Shown here: positions 50,604 to 60,708 of the stretch, piece after piece
Position numbering within the stretch: position 1 is the stretch's first letter
Layout: each line of letters starts with the position of its first letter
Origin: Streptomyces canus
GTDB taxonomy: Bacteria > Actinomycetota > Actinomycetes > Streptomycetales > Streptomycetaceae
Length of the DNA stretch: 64,000 nt
Reading direction: 5' to 3'
Assembly: GCF_030815415.1 (NCBI RefSeq)
Contig: NZ_JAUSWW010000001.1
Span: 4,774,001-4,838,000, forward strand
Program-made: the position numbers and the translations under genes
Notes under the pieces: generated by a model
Databases searched by the model: none
What the model saw: the letters and a program-made list of their open reading frames with translations, nothing else
What the model was told of the DNA's origin: nothing

Positions 50604-53600
50604 GTGAGTGTGCGACACGAGGTCGCGTGTGTTGAGTGGATGCTCTTGGAGAGGGGGTCGGCGGTGACGCCGATGACAGGGTAGTCCCGGGTTCGTGTCC
50701 GATGACCCGTCCTCGCCTGGACGTGCGTCGCTGGCAACGGCGGGGTGCGAAGCTCCAGGAAGAAGCCCAAGGACCTCCGTTCCACCCGGGGGTGACAGGC
50801 AAGGGGAAGGCCGGACGGGCGAACACCAGTGAACCCTCGATGACGTCTCGTGAGAGAAGCCCCCGCCGGTGGGATGCAGCAGCGGGGTGAAGGGCGGGCC
50901 GCTGTGAGGCGGCAGGCGCCGGGCGGATGTTTCACGCCGCCCGGGTGGACACCGCCGCCCCGGGGCATAGAGGGCGCCCACCCCGGCCGCATCTCGCATG
51001 CGCGGAACGTGGAAACCCCGACGGAGGCCGCTGCCCTTGGCGGGGCGGTGGTGGGCCGACCGTGAGGAAGGCTGACGTCTCCGGCGGGACAGGACGGCTC
51101 AAGAAGCGAAGGCCGGTGGGCCGAAAGGCCAGGGGAAACCGGGACAGCACGTGCGGCGGCCTCTCCGCTGCGGTCCTGGCCAACTCGCCGGATACCGGGC
51201 CTTGTTGCCCGGGTCCGAAAGGACGCAGACGTGAGCCGGGTGAGCCTGTGGGGAGGGACGATGGCAACAGCGGCAGTACCGAAGGACAAGTTGGACGCCC
51301 CGGCGGCGCTCGGGGTGAACGGACCGGAGGGCGGCTTCTTCGCGGACTGGGACAGCATCGACTGGGACCGCGCGCGGGAGAACGTACGTCGACTGCGCCA
51401 GCGCATCTTCACGGCATCGAGGGACGGGGACCTGGCCAAGGTCAGGAACCTGCAGAAGCTGATGCTCCGGAGCCTTTCCAACACGCTGGTCAGCGTGCGG
51501 CGGGCGACGGAGATCAATGCCGGACGAAAGACAGCAGGGGTGGACGGGCAGGTCGTGCTCACCGCCCCGGGCAAGGCCGAACTGGCGCGCTTCATCCAGC
51601 AACGCGCCAGCAGTTGGCGGGCCCGTCCGGTCCGGCGGGTGTTCATCCCGAAGAACGGTGCAGGGCGAAAGCGCCGCCCGCTCGGCATTCCCGTGATCAT
51701 CGACCGGTGCCATCAGGCCCGGGCGGCGAACGCGCTGGAGCCCGAGTGGGAGGCGCGGTTCGAGGCGAGGTCGTACGGCTTCCGCCCGGGCCGGGGCTGT
51801 CATGACGCGATCGGGGTCATCTACAACACGCTGAACGGGAAGAACCCCGGGCGCGTGTGGATCCTGGACGCGGACCTGGCGGCGGCGTTCGACCGTATCG
51901 ACCACGACCGCCTTCTCGCCCAGCTCGGCACCTTTCCCGCCCAGGGCATGGTGCGGCAGTGGCTGAAGGCCGGCGTGGTCGAACGCGGCCGGTTCACCCC
52001 GACCGAGGAGGGGACGCCCCAGGGCGGGGTGATCAGCCCCGTGCTCCTGAACGTCGCTCTCCACGGGATGGAGGCAGCCGCGGGCGTGCGGTACTACCCG
52101 ACCGGCCCCCGTGCCGGTCAGAGCATGCCCGACAGCCCGGTTGTGGTCAGATACGCCGACGATCTGGTGGCCATGTGCCATAGCCGCGAAGCGGCTGACC
52201 AGGTCAAGGCACGGCTTGCCGCATGGCTTGCGCCGAGGGGGCTGGTTTTCAACGAGGACAAGACACGCATAGTCCACGCGGAGACCGGCTTCGCCTTCCT
52301 CGGATTCAACGTGCGCCGTTATCGAAGCGGCAAGCTGCTGATCAAACCGAGCAAGACGGCCGTCAAGCGGATCCGGGAACGGCTGCGTGGGGAGGTCCGT
52401 GCCCTTCGCGGCGCTCCTCCCCTCGCGGTGCTGCGGACGATGAACCCGATCGTGCGCGGCTGGTCGGCCTACTACCGGACAGTGGTGTCCAAGGACATAT
52501 TTGCCTCCCTGGACAGCTACTTGTGGCAGCTCACCTACCGGTGGTCGCTGCCCAGGCACCCGAAGAAGTCGAGGCACTGGATCGTTGACCGGTACTTCGG
52601 CCGCTTCAATCCGGCCAGGCAGGACCGATGGGTGTTCGGCGACCGGGAGACCGGCGCCTACCTCGTCAAGTTCGCCTGGACGAAAATCATCCGGCACCAA
52701 CTGGTCAAGGGAACGGCGTCCCCGGACGACCCTGCCCTGACCGACTACTGGCCCCAGCGGCGACGCAGGACCGCCCCGCTCCCTCTGGACCGGGCGACCC
52801 TGCGACTCCTGCAGGAGCAGAAGGGCCGCTGCCAGATCTGCGGCCAACTGCTGCTGCACGCCGACCGGTCTCCGCAGTCCCCGACCGGGTGGGAGCAGTG
52901 GCTCCGCACCACCCGGACAGCGATGAAGGCACGTCACATCGCCTATCAGGGAGTAGGAACGCCGGGTGGGGTGCAACTCCGCCTCGCCCACGCCTCGTGC
53001 ATCCGAAGCAACATGGCGGACGACGCGAGAAATCAGCACACCCGAGAGCCTTCAGGGCTTGCTTGAGCCGAGATGCCCGGAAATCGGGCACGTCCGGTTC
53101 TGAGGGGGCCCTGGTGCAGCAATGCACCGGGGCTACCCGACAAGCGTATCGGGTTGTACCCACGTGTCCGCGTCGAGGGCAGTGGCAACAGGGCCGTCTC
53201 GCAGGCCGGAGTGGTGCTGCTGGTCGAGACCGTCCGCAAGGTGGGGCTGGACACCACGATATCGGCGGCGCTGACGCCGTGGCGCAAGCCGCGGACGGTG
53301 CATGATCCGGGCAAGATCCTTCTGGATGTGGCCCTGGCCGTCGCGCTCGGCGGAGACTGCCTGGCCGACATCGGCATGCTGCGGGCCGAGCCGGCCGTGT
53401 TCGGCTCGGTGGCCTCCGATCCGACGGTCTCCCGTCTCGTCGACGCGCTCGCCGCGTCCGGTGCGAAGGCTCTTGCGGCGATCCGGGACGCACGCTCCGA
53501 AGTGCGGTCGCGGGTCTGGGAGTTGGCCGGTGGAGGCAGTCCGGCCGCCGACGGCCAGGTGATTGTGGACATCGACGGGGTGCTGGTCCTTGCGCACTCC

Positions 53601-54779
53601 GAGAAGCAGGACGCCACCGTGACCTGGAAGAAGACCTTCGCCCACCATCCGCTCGTCGCGTTCGTCGACCACGGCCCAGCCGGGTCCGGAGAGCCGGTGG
53701 CTGCCCTGCTGCGGCCCGGCAACGCCGGCTCCAACACCGCGAGCGATCACATCGCGACCGCCCAACTCGCCCTGGCACAACTGCCGAAACACCTGCGGCG
53801 AGGCCGGCAGACCTTGTTCCGCACCGACTCCGCCGGCGGCACCCACGCCTTCCTCGACTGGCTCTCCAGGCCGGGCCGGTGGTTGTCGTATTCCGTCGGC
53901 ATGACCCTCACCGATGCCATCCACCAGGCCGTACTGAAGATCCCGAAGAAGGCGTGGACGCCGGCCTACGACGCGGGCGGCACCGAGCGGCCCGGCGCCT
54001 GGGTCGCGGAGATCGCCGACATGCCCGACCTGAGCACCTGGCCGAAAGGGATGCGGCTGGTCGTCCGCAAGGAACGGCCGCACCCCGGCGCCCAGTTGCG
54101 CTTCACCGACCTCGACGGACTACGGCTGACCTGCTTCGCGACCAACACCAAGGGCGGCCAGCTCGCCGACCTCGAACTGCGTCACCGCCGCCGGGCCCGC
54201 TACGAGGACCGCATCCGCAATGCCCGCGACACCGGCCTGCGCAACCTGCCCCTGCACGACACAGCCCAGAACCGGATCTGGCTGGAGATCGTCTCCCTCG
54301 CACTCGACCTCCTCGCCTGGATGCCCATGCTCGCCCTGACCGGCACCACTCGCCGCTGGGAACCCAAGAAGCTCCGCCTACAGCTGTTCTCCGCCGCCGC
54401 CCAGCTCGTCACCACCGCCCGCCGCCACTGCCTCCGCTTCACCACCCGATGGCCTTGGACCGACGAGATCACCCGGGCAATCGACCGGCTCAATGCCTTG
54501 CCGAGCCCCAGCTGTCCAGCCACACCGACCACCCCAACGATCCGCACCACCACACCGGGAAAGTGGAACCCGGCGCCCACCCGACGCGACACTCGGGCCC
54601 TCAGCCTGCCCACCCTCAGCCACCGAAAGCCAAACGGTCCGCCGACTCCGTCGGCGGACCGTCAAGAAAGATCGAGGCTAGATGCGATAAGACCAGAGTG
54701 CGCGTCATCAGCGGCGGGCGTCCGTAATCGGTCCGCTCGCCCTGTAATCAGGGATAGTCGACCGGACAAATGGCGGTGA
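50604..54779 (+). CDS. IS1380-family transposase, split by the intron
   Basis: Exon 1 is GTG AGT (50604-50609), preceded by GGAGG; exon 2 is 53142-54779. The joined product begins MSKRIGLYPRVRVEGSGNRA, the usual N-terminus of Streptomyces IS1380 transposases, and has DGVLVLAHSEKQDA, RTDSAGGTHAFLDWL and a late Glu region, consistent with the DDE core. The frame reads past the likely IS end at 54681, adding about 30 foreign residues. Without splicing no complete transposase could be made. Confidence 0.8.
50610..53141 (+). ncRNA. Group II intron
   Basis: The 5' end GTGCG at 50610 matches the intron consensus. A folded 5' region of about 650 bases precedes the reverse transcriptase gene. Domain V is readable at 53065-53100 (GAGCCG, a GAAA-type loop, CGTCCGGTTC) and domain VI at about 53105-53138 with CTACCC near the branch region; the intron would end in GAC at 53141. 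Removing it joins GTG AGT to AAG CGT in frame, restoring the start of the transposase. Exon-binding sites were not identified. Confidence 0.85.
51261..53066 (+). CDS. ltrA: Group II intron reverse transcriptase/maturase with HNH domain
   Basis: A 601-residue intron-encoded protein. RT motifs include RRPLGIPVIIDR, FRPGRGCHDAI, TPQGGVISPVL and the catalytic YADD near 298-301. A maturase (X) domain follows, RGWSAYYRTV near 395. The C-terminus is an HNH-type endonuclease with CQICGQ near 524 and further His/Cys (HASCIRSN). It would splice and mobilise its own intron. ATG 51261 follows GGGAGGGA. No inactivating change seen. Confidence 0.93.
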   Translation: MATAAVPKDKLDAPAALGVNGPEGGFFADWDSIDWDRARENVRRLRQRIFTASRDGDLAKVRNLQKLMLRSLSNTLVSVRRATEINAGRKTAGVDGQVVLTAPGKAELARFIQQRASSWRARPVRRVFIPKNGAGRKRRPLGIPVIIDRCHQARAANALEPEWEARFEARSYGFRPGRGCHDAIGVIYNTLNGKNPGRVWILDADLAAAFDRIDHDRLLAQLGTFPAQGMVRQWLKAGVVERGRFTPTEEGTPQGGVISPVLLNVALHGMEAAAGVRYYPTGPRAGQSMPDSPVVVRYADDLVAMCHSREAADQVKARLAAWLAPRGLVFNEDKTRIVHAETGFAFLGFNVRRYRSGKLLIKPSKTAVKRIRERLRGEVRALRGAPPLAVLRTMNPIVRGWSAYYRTVVSKDIFASLDSYLWQLTYRWSLPRHPKKSRHWIVDRYFGRFNPARQDRWVFGDRETGAYLVKFAWTKIIRHQLVKGTASPDDPALTDYWPQRRRRTAPLPLDRATLRLLQEQKGRCQICGQLLLHADRSPQSPTGWEQWLRTTRTAMKARHIAYQGVGTPGGVQLRLAHASCIRSNMADDARNQHTREPSGLA

Positions 54780-54901
54780 AGGGCCGTGTTTGAGGTCGGG
54801 GCGCCAGGGTGTTCTCCCGGCTCGTCCGCCACCCGGGCGCCGGGCACTCGACCCAACAACTTCATGACCCGGGCACCGACAGTGAGCCGTCTACTCTGCC
54901 T

Positions 54902-55297
54902 TTATACATCCACTTCTACAAATGGCGTATATACCTCATGATCAGCCTGTACGGCATTAGCTCTACGCAACCAAATTCGCGCCTTTATTTCCTCGCTGTC
55001 CAATTCGGTGTCCAACTCACCGTTACGGCAAACGATTGAGTACCTTCGATGCACAGAGTCCACTCGCTGAGTCCCACCACTGGTTTGCAGTTGGGGCGCG
55101 ACGAACCGCTCCGGTATCTGGTAGGGGCGGATCGGGTCGTCGCTGCTGGGGTCCCGCTCCCAAAGTGCTACTGCGTCGTCGAAATTTAGGTTGGCCTCAA
55201 AAACTTCAAATTCCACATCGTACTCGATAACGAACTCCCGCAGACTGGAGCCGATCTCATTGACGTGCGAAATTACGGGGTTAGCTATTCTCGCCAT
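54902..55297 (-). CDS. Hypothetical acidic protein
   Basis: A 131-residue protein starting MARIANPVISHVNEIGSSLR, with FVIEYDVEFEVFEANL and an acidic C-terminus ending FVEVDV. No family recognised. AGGTGATC precedes ATG 55297. Lower GC than core genes, so probably acquired. Seen alone between two IS elements. Confidence 0.6.
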   Translation of the reverse strand: MARIANPVISHVNEIGSSLREFVIEYDVEFEVFEANLNFDDAVALWERDPSSDDPIRPYQIPERFVAPQLQTSGGTQRVDSVHRRYSIVCRNGELDTELDSEEIKARIWLRRANAVQADHEVYTPFVEVDV

Positions 55298-55575
55298 ACT
55301 GATCACCTGTCTCATTCGAACGACCCCCGGCTCCTCTTCCAGAGCACCACAACTGACCTCTGAATGAAAGAGGTATTAGCCCGAACGGGTGTTTCCTCTG
55401 TTGTGAGCAGCCACCACAGCCGCTCAAGCGACCGCTTGAGCGGTGTTGGCCACCCTGTGAGTGCGCCGCTGGGGCCAGACAGGGGGCCAAACAGGCAGCC
55501 CCCAAGACAGTCCCGGACGGTAATGGACAGAGAGGGGAGGCGGCAGGTCAGCCCCCCTACAGCAAGGCCGTCAAG
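55298..55575. other. Intergenic region with 10-bp dyad
   Basis: No gene supported. CCGCTCAAGC (55420-55429) and GCTTGAGCGG (55434-55443) form a perfect dyad with a 4-base loop, either an operator or terminator upstream of the 54902 gene. Confidence 0.4.
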
Positions 55576-56907
55576 GGGCTGTTGCAAAGTCTGATGATCT
55601 TGAATCGTTGCTGGTCAGGTCAGCCCGAGGAGGTCAAGCGGACGGCGGAAGGGCTCGTAGGACATCTCGCGGATCGCGGCGGCGATGTTGGCGTGGCCTG
55701 CCGCTCGCAGGACGTTGATTGCGAAGTTGCGGAGGGTGGCCATGGTCTGCAGCCCGTATCCGGTGCGGATCTTCGAGGCATCTTCGGTGAACGTGGTGTC
55801 ACGGACGAAGTGGAGCCGGTTCTCGATCACCCACTGGGAACGGGCCAGTTGTCCGAGCTGCTGGGGTGATGCCTGGCGGGCTGTCAGGTCGGTGAGCGCG
55901 TAAACGGTCTGCCTGGTGACCTTGCGTGTCCTGATGTCGGTGCGGTGGCGCAGGATTTTCACGGCCTGGACCGCGTGGGGAAATTCCAGGCCGAGCTCGG
56001 TGACCGTCAAGGCCCTGGTCGCCCTCGTCTCCTTGCGGCCGTGCCCCGTCTCACGGTCGTAGCGCCGGGCGGTGGCCTGCTTCCACGGCAGTGCTCTCAA
56101 CTGCCGAAACGGCCCGGGCTGGTTGGCCTTGACCACCAGCAGAAAGTGCGCCTGCTTCTCCTCCACCAGGAACCGGGCGTGGGCGCGCTGGGTGTGCAGC
56201 GCGTCGGCGGTCACCGTCACGCCGGCCAGGTCGAACGGCTCCAGCAGGGCGGCGAAACACGTGATCTCGTTGGTCTTGTCCGGCACCCGCAGCTGGGTGA
56301 CCGTCTGCCCGGCGCCGGTCATCGCGGCCAGCAGGTGCACGGCGGGGCTGGTGACGGTGCGCGAGCCCCGGGCGCTCTTGCCGTCCACCGCGAGGGTGCC
56401 GGCCCCGGCCGGATCGGTGCCGAGCAAGTCGGCGAGCCCGCCCGGGCAGACCGCGTTCAGGACGCGGCGCATGGTCGCCGTGCTCGGCGCGACGCGGACG
56501 CCGAACACCGTGGCCACGCGGGCACCGAGCCGGGCGAGGGCCGTCTGTGGGGCCGCCTTGGCCCACTGCCCGATCGCCGTGAACGAGCGGGCCCCGGCCA
56601 GTACGGCGGAGCAGGCGATCAGCAGCACGCTCACGAACGAGTGACGCCTCCCGCGTCGGTGGCACGGATCGGCCAGCGTGACCAGTCGCTGCGAAAGATG
56701 TGACAGCGCGCGGTGCTGACGCGAGGGCGACTTGATCAGGCAGACGCTGGCAGACTGACGGCACATCGAAGCTCCGGTTGGACAGGGCGACTTGGCAAGG
56801 TCACCCGTTCAACTGGAGCTTCGTTGCGTACGTGGCGGGTCACCGATACACCGTCGCCCGGCCATGACCTGCATAAATTCATGAGGTTCAGGACTTTGAA
56901 ACCGCCC
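55576..56907 (-). mobile_element. ISAs1-family insertion sequence
   Basis: Imperfect terminal inverted repeats GGGCTGTTGCAAAGTC (left) and GGGCGGTTTCAAAGTC (right end reversed) flank a single transposase gene. Length about 1.33 kb fits the family. I could not find a convincing target duplication. Confidence 0.75.
55615..56766 (-). CDS. ISAs1-family transposase
   Basis: A 383-residue transposase. An N-terminal DUF4338-like/H-repeat segment (HSFVSVLLIACSAVLAGARS) is followed by LAVDGKSARGSRT (first catalytic Asp), VTADALHTQ (second Asp), VVKANQP and YALTDL. WVIENRLHFVRD supplies the YREK-like Glu region. The frame is intact, so it may be active. Confidence 0.9.
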   Translation of the reverse strand: MCRQSASVCLIKSPSRQHRALSHLSQRLVTLADPCHRRGRRHSFVSVLLIACSAVLAGARSFTAIGQWAKAAPQTALARLGARVATVFGVRVAPSTATMRRVLNAVCPGGLADLLGTDPAGAGTLAVDGKSARGSRTVTSPAVHLLAAMTGAGQTVTQLRVPDKTNEITCFAALLEPFDLAGVTVTADALHTQRAHARFLVEEKQAHFLLVVKANQPGPFRQLRALPWKQATARRYDRETGHGRKETRATRALTVTELGLEFPHAVQAVKILRHRTDIRTRKVTRQTVYALTDLTARQASPQQLGQLARSQWVIENRLHFVRDTTFTEDASKIRTGYGLQTMATLRNFAINVLRAAGHANIAAAIREMSYEPFRRPLDLLGLT

Positions 56908-57145
56908 TGCGGACAGCAGGGTCTCGTATCGTCCGGAACAGCCATCTGACAGGTCGTCCCCTCTGCTCTGGGAACGGGAACTTTAGAAGTTGCGCGGGGC
57001 TGTGACTGGTCTGCACCGTAAGTCAGGTATAGGAGACCGAGGCCGCCACTGGTCGTTCTGATCTTCCCCGGAAGCAGCGAGCTGTTGCCAAGCTGTAGAG
57101 GTTCGCTATCTATCTCGCGGCGATAAGGCCCAGCATGCTGGAGAT

Positions 57146-57910
57146 ATGAGCAACCCAGGGCACGATTCTCCGCCCCAGCAGACGCAGCACCCCGAAGAGC
57201 CACAACAACCTCAACAGTCAGCTATACGCCGGCATGCCGGGGCGTTCTCTGCTGCGTTCTTCCTGGCGGTGGCCGGAGCGTTGGCTACCGGTTTAGCCGA
57301 CGACGTCACATCCTGGGTGAAAAGCCTATTCGCCGAGGAGAAATCACCTCCTGTCACCCAGACGGATTTTCGACACTACCTCCCTTTCGACCTTCGGGAA
57401 CAACCCGTCGCCGGACTGAAGGTTGTGGGGCGCCAAACTGGGTCGCGCCCGAGCATAAGCTTCAACAGTAGCGCACCTAATACGTGGCGATGTTTCAGCG
57501 GCGACAGGGTTGACGACCCTTGTTATGCACCGGAGATGGACCTCAAACCGAAATATCTCCTCTGCCCTGGAACACCCTGGGAGGGGAGCGCATGGAGAGT
57601 GGACATCAATTCACTGCCGGAGCCAGATTCGTATGCTGCACCTGAGGACCCTTGGGGGAAGCCATGGGCGTTGGAAGTGCAGGTGCCCGACTCGTCTCGC
57701 CATGTACTCCGATGTGTGACCCACGGAGGCACTCTTTCCTCCGTCCTAGGCAAGACTGTGTGGTATGTCTGCCTGGATGACGATGGGGGCGAAACGGGAT
57801 ACCTGGTGGGTCTTCCAGAGAAGACATCAGAGGGTCCATGGATGGTGGCACTAGCCCCCAGAGGGGCGACGCAAATTGTCCAAGCACCCATAAAGACCAT
57901 GTGGCAATAG
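57146..57910 (+). CDS. Hypothetical membrane-anchored protein
   Basis: A 254-residue protein: a Gln/Pro-rich cytoplasmic N-terminus of about 30 residues, one hydrophobic segment (AFSAAFFLAVAGALATGL), then a probably extracytoplasmic domain with six Cys residues (for example WRCFSGDR, DPCYAPE, YLLCPG) and Trp-rich ends. No family recognised. Only GGAG close to the ATG supports the start. Confidence 0.6.
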   Translation: MSNPGHDSPPQQTQHPEEPQQPQQSAIRRHAGAFSAAFFLAVAGALATGLADDVTSWVKSLFAEEKSPPVTQTDFRHYLPFDLREQPVAGLKVVGRQTGSRPSISFNSSAPNTWRCFSGDRVDDPCYAPEMDLKPKYLLCPGTPWEGSAWRVDINSLPEPDSYAAPEDPWGKPWALEVQVPDSSRHVLRCVTHGGTLSSVLGKTVWYVCLDDDGGETGYLVGLPEKTSEGPWMVALAPRGATQIVQAPIKTMWQ

Positions 57911-58005
57911 GGAAGGGACCGCACTGACAATTTTCAAGGGCGATAGCAGCGTTCCGAGTAGTCCAGACCGTGAGCGCTTTCCGCTACCCGGAGGGGAAGC
58001 TCTAG

Positions 58006-58224
58006 TTAGGGCCTGATTGAGGGGGCCCAGTTCAGCTCGGGCACCTCATCAAGGCGCGCATGCGCCATAGCAACATGCAGGAAGGCAAATTCATCCATAG
58101 GCCGCAAGTAGGCTCGTAGCTGCACTTGAAGCGTCCACCGTCGATTCCCATTTTGAGCTGTAAGACAAGCTCCAAACAGGACACCGACCAGCGCGAACAC
58201 GCTACTGAACAGAGCTGGAGCCAT
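58006..58224 (-). CDS. Small membrane protein, possibly truncated
   Basis: A 72-residue protein with an N-terminal hydrophobic helix (LFSSVFALVGVLFGACLTA) followed by a basic helix. It resembles the N-termini of longer actinobacterial membrane-anchored proteins that continue as a coiled coil. GAGGTGAG lies six bases before ATG 58224, so the start is good; the short length suggests a 3' truncation. Confidence 0.5.
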   Translation of the reverse strand: MAPALFSSVFALVGVLFGACLTAQNGNRRWTLQVQLRAYLRPMDEFAFLHVAMAHARLDEVPELNWAPSIRP

Positions 58225-58380
58225 TTGCTCACCTCAGCATCCCTAGCCGCGCAGCACTCCACTGGCCATGTTGAGGGACTCCACCGCCGTTCGGAACCGT
58301 ATCCACCAAAGCAGAACCGAACGGCGGGCAAAGGCTGCCATCACTCATAGATCAGTGATTGGTGGGTTCAGGTGAGGCTC

Positions 58381-59616
58381 CTAGTCGTCCCCATCGCTCT
58401 GTGCAATCCGTCGAGACTCTGCCAAGACGTTCGCGAGACGGGCAAGCGTTGCTTCAACGTTCGACAGATCAGGATTCCGGTTGTGACGGTTTAGGTTCGC
58501 CAGACGCCGCCAAGCCTCTGTCGTCCTGACCTCAGCAATTTCTCCTGCGCTGGCGCTCAAGACGCCGGACTCGGGGATGCGGTCGACTTCGTCCCAAGTC
58601 GCTGGGAGGGGCGCATCCCCCCGCAGAAGAGTGAGTCCGGCTTCAGCATTCGAAGGGCTCAGGAGAACGCTGGTCTCCCACGAACAAGCGACCGGTCCCA
58701 CCCAGCCAACGCCGAGCCATACGCCAAGCCCGGCGACTAGCCAGCGCGCCCGTGCAGTGCACCACGAGTGCTCACCGATACTGAAAGCGCTGATGTCACG
58801 AACCGAGTCGAAAGTGACCGCTGGCGGCTCAAGCCACGCATCGACGGTGCTGAGACGCGCGGTGCCGTACAAGCGGCGCCCCAGAACGCGACACTCGAAA
58901 CCCGACGTCAGGTGCGGGGAAACAGACCTCATCAGACCAGACGCGGCCTCCCGCGCAACCGCGTCTCGGGCCTCCTCAGCCCTCAGTGCGGAGGTGACCT
59001 GATCCTCATTGACCTCGGCAGGCTTCGTGAACCGCTTCAAGAGTTCGTCACGCTGTGTCAGGTGGACGAAACGTTCGCCCAACTCCTTGACATCTTCATT
59101 CATGGGGAACCGGTAGTCGGTGCCGTCCCCGAACTCCTGCGTATTGTTGCTTACGAAGAAGACGGTTTCATCGCGGTGATCGCGCGCGTATTCCACAGCC
59201 GACATCCAAATCACGGCGTCACGGAAGTCGGTCTTGCCCTGCTTGCCCTTTTTGCATGGCGCGAGCGCGTTCATCTCGCGAAAGGCCCCTTCCCGCAGGG
59301 CATTTTCGCTGGAGGGAATGACATCGACGATAGTGCGGTACTCCTTGCGCCAGAACTCGCGCACGCGATCCAGATCGAGCCGTGGCACTCGGTTCTGCAC
59401 CTTCCACGGCGTGACCCGTAGCAGCTGCTCGAAGGATTGGGCGGCCTTCTCGTGCTTCTCCTGATACTTGATCGCCTCCTGGCCGACCAACTCCTCCAGC
59501 ACGAGCCACGGAATGGACACCTGTTGAACCCCTGTGGAGCGCAGGGCTCGGAGCAGGTCAGCGATAGGGCTGTCTGGTTGAACGTCCCACAGGATGTTCG
59601 TATCCAGGATGATCAC
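58381..59616 (-). CDS. Large PIN-domain protein (DUF4935-like)
   Basis: A 411-residue protein. MIILDTNILWDV at the N-terminus carries the first PIN Asp; LEELVGQEA and KTDFRDAVIW near 127-136 give further acidic metal ligands, and FFVSNNTQEF follows. Residues about 220-411 form an unrecognised C-terminal domain. PIN domains are Mg-dependent RNases; solitary long ones without an antitoxin are typical of the DUF4935 group. No antitoxin-like neighbour is seen. Confidence 0.78.
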   Translation of the reverse strand: MIILDTNILWDVQPDSPIADLLRALRSTGVQQVSIPWLVLEELVGQEAIKYQEKHEKAAQSFEQLLRVTPWKVQNRVPRLDLDRVREFWRKEYRTIVDVIPSSENALREGAFREMNALAPCKKGKQGKTDFRDAVIWMSAVEYARDHRDETVFFVSNNTQEFGDGTDYRFPMNEDVKELGERFVHLTQRDELLKRFTKPAEVNEDQVTSALRAEEARDAVAREAASGLMRSVSPHLTSGFECRVLGRRLYGTARLSTVDAWLEPPAVTFDSVRDISAFSIGEHSWCTARARWLVAGLGVWLGVGWVGPVACSWETSVLLSPSNAEAGLTLLRGDAPLPATWDEVDRIPESGVLSASAGEIAEVRTTEAWRRLANLNRHNRNPDLSNVEATLARLANVLAESRRIAQSDGDD

Positions 59617-60135
59617 TAGGCTCCCCCTCAGACTGCAGTGCGATCAACGATCCCAGTATTCGGCCTTCCACGACATCAAATTGATGTGACCGGCGCTTCC
59701 CTCGGATGTCGACGCGTCCGGCCTTCTGCGAACACTGGGCGAGGCGCCGGTTCAGACCGTCGGCGAGGGAGGACGCTACGTCGACGGGTGCATTCTGCAC
59801 AGCGATCACGGATCGCAAGCTCGTGGCGTGCACACTCCTCGCGCGCACGGTTGATCCTTGACCAGGGTCACCAGCCAAGCCGTCTCGCACGGGCATGGTC
59901 ATGTAGGGCCTGCGGAACGTGCTGGAGCTCTGTGAGCAGTATCGGTTCCTACGCAAGCGGCATTAGCGCTGGCCACTACGAGTGTGGACCACAGGACGTA
60001 GTCCGCGGCAAACGGCGTTGACACCGTGCAACGCCAGGACGACAGTCACAACGCTTGGCCGCGATGTACTGCAACAGTGATCCAAGCTGGCCCCGGTATC
60101 TCCCGAGAGCTGTGGGTCGGGGAGAGGAGTACGTG
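59617..60135. other. Gap with degraded transposase sequence
   Basis: No intact gene. A short plus-strand frame (59765-59854) resembles an IS3 transposase core; the rest is unassigned. GAGAGGAG near 60122 is the ribosome site of the next gene. Confidence 0.45.
59765..59854 (+). pseudogene. IS3-type transposase remnant
   Basis: Reads EGGRYVDGCILHSDHGSQAR and then stops. GCILHSDHGSQ matches the second-Asp block of IS3/rve integrase cores (HSD.GSQY). Neither the upstream nor the downstream core is present. Confidence 0.4.
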
Positions 60136-60708
60136 ATGACGTTCTCACAACTCGACTTCGGGGAGACGCTGGCGGCAGGAGCAGTGAACGCGTTCGTCAC
60201 GGCGTTCTTGATCGGGATCGTCGCCGGCCTCATCGTGAAGAGGTACGAAGCGGTCCACGAACTTCGTCTGCAGACATTAGAGCTGGAACACCAGACCAGG
60301 GCAGCGTTGCGCACGACGTACTCACAGCTCCTTGTGGCCCAACGTCGATCTCGACAAGCTTCGGCCCAGCTCGCGCAGGCTGGCGGCGAGAAATCAGCAC
60401 CAGAGCTAGCGGCGGAGGCAGGTACCGCTCACGACGAGTTCATCAGCCTCTATCACAGCCTCAACCTTGACGCATCGAAACAAATGTGGCTTGACGTACG
60501 TGGCTTGAGGAAGATCCTTGACGCCATGCTGGAGCGTGCCCGGAGTGGCGATGCCACAGGTTGCGCAAAGCTCGTGGGCCAAGCACGTGCCGCACGCCAG
60601 AACCTTGAGCGGAGTTTTCGCGATCGGCTCGGGCACGAGCCCCTTCAAGAGAGGAAGGCATTGGGTGAGTACGACCGACTACCCATGAACGCAGGTGAAC
60701 GCCCCTGA
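60136..60708 (+). CDS. Membrane-anchored coiled-coil protein of unknown function
   Basis: A 190-residue protein with one N-terminal hydrophobic helix (FVTAFLIGIVAGLIV) and then long charged helices (VHELRLQTLELEHQTRAALR), consistent with a membrane-tethered coiled coil facing the cytoplasm. No family recognised. GAGAGGAG precedes ATG 60136. Architecture resembles the protein at 61466. Confidence 0.6.
   Translation: MTFSQLDFGETLAAGAVNAFVTAFLIGIVAGLIVKRYEAVHELRLQTLELEHQTRAALRTTYSQLLVAQRRSRQASAQLAQAGGEKSAPELAAEAGTAHDEFISLYHSLNLDASKQMWLDVRGLRKILDAMLERARSGDATGCAKLVGQARAARQNLERSFRDRLGHEPLQERKALGEYDRLPMNAGERP

Larger units (their letters stand above)
50564..54681 (+). mobile_element. IS1380-family element carrying a group II intron
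   Basis: CTAG at 50564-50567 and 54678-54681 borders short imperfect inverted ends (CCCTCGTTCC on the left, CCTCGATC reversed on the right). Inside are an IS1380-type transposase gene and, within it, a complete group II intron. Boundaries are tentative because the ends were matched by eye and the left edge adjoins a second IS-like end. Confidence 0.6.

Noticed and set aside
51099..53039. A 646-codon frame antisense to the reverse transcriptase
   Set aside because: The plus-strand protein has all RT motifs; the antisense frame has none.
53142..54727. Overlapping long frames in the IS1380 region (53133-54083 minus, 53879-54727 plus)
   Set aside because: Shadows of the transposase reading frame.
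55312..55594. Short frames upstream of the ISAs1 element on both strands
   Set aside because: No ribosome sites or family resemblance; likely non-coding flank.
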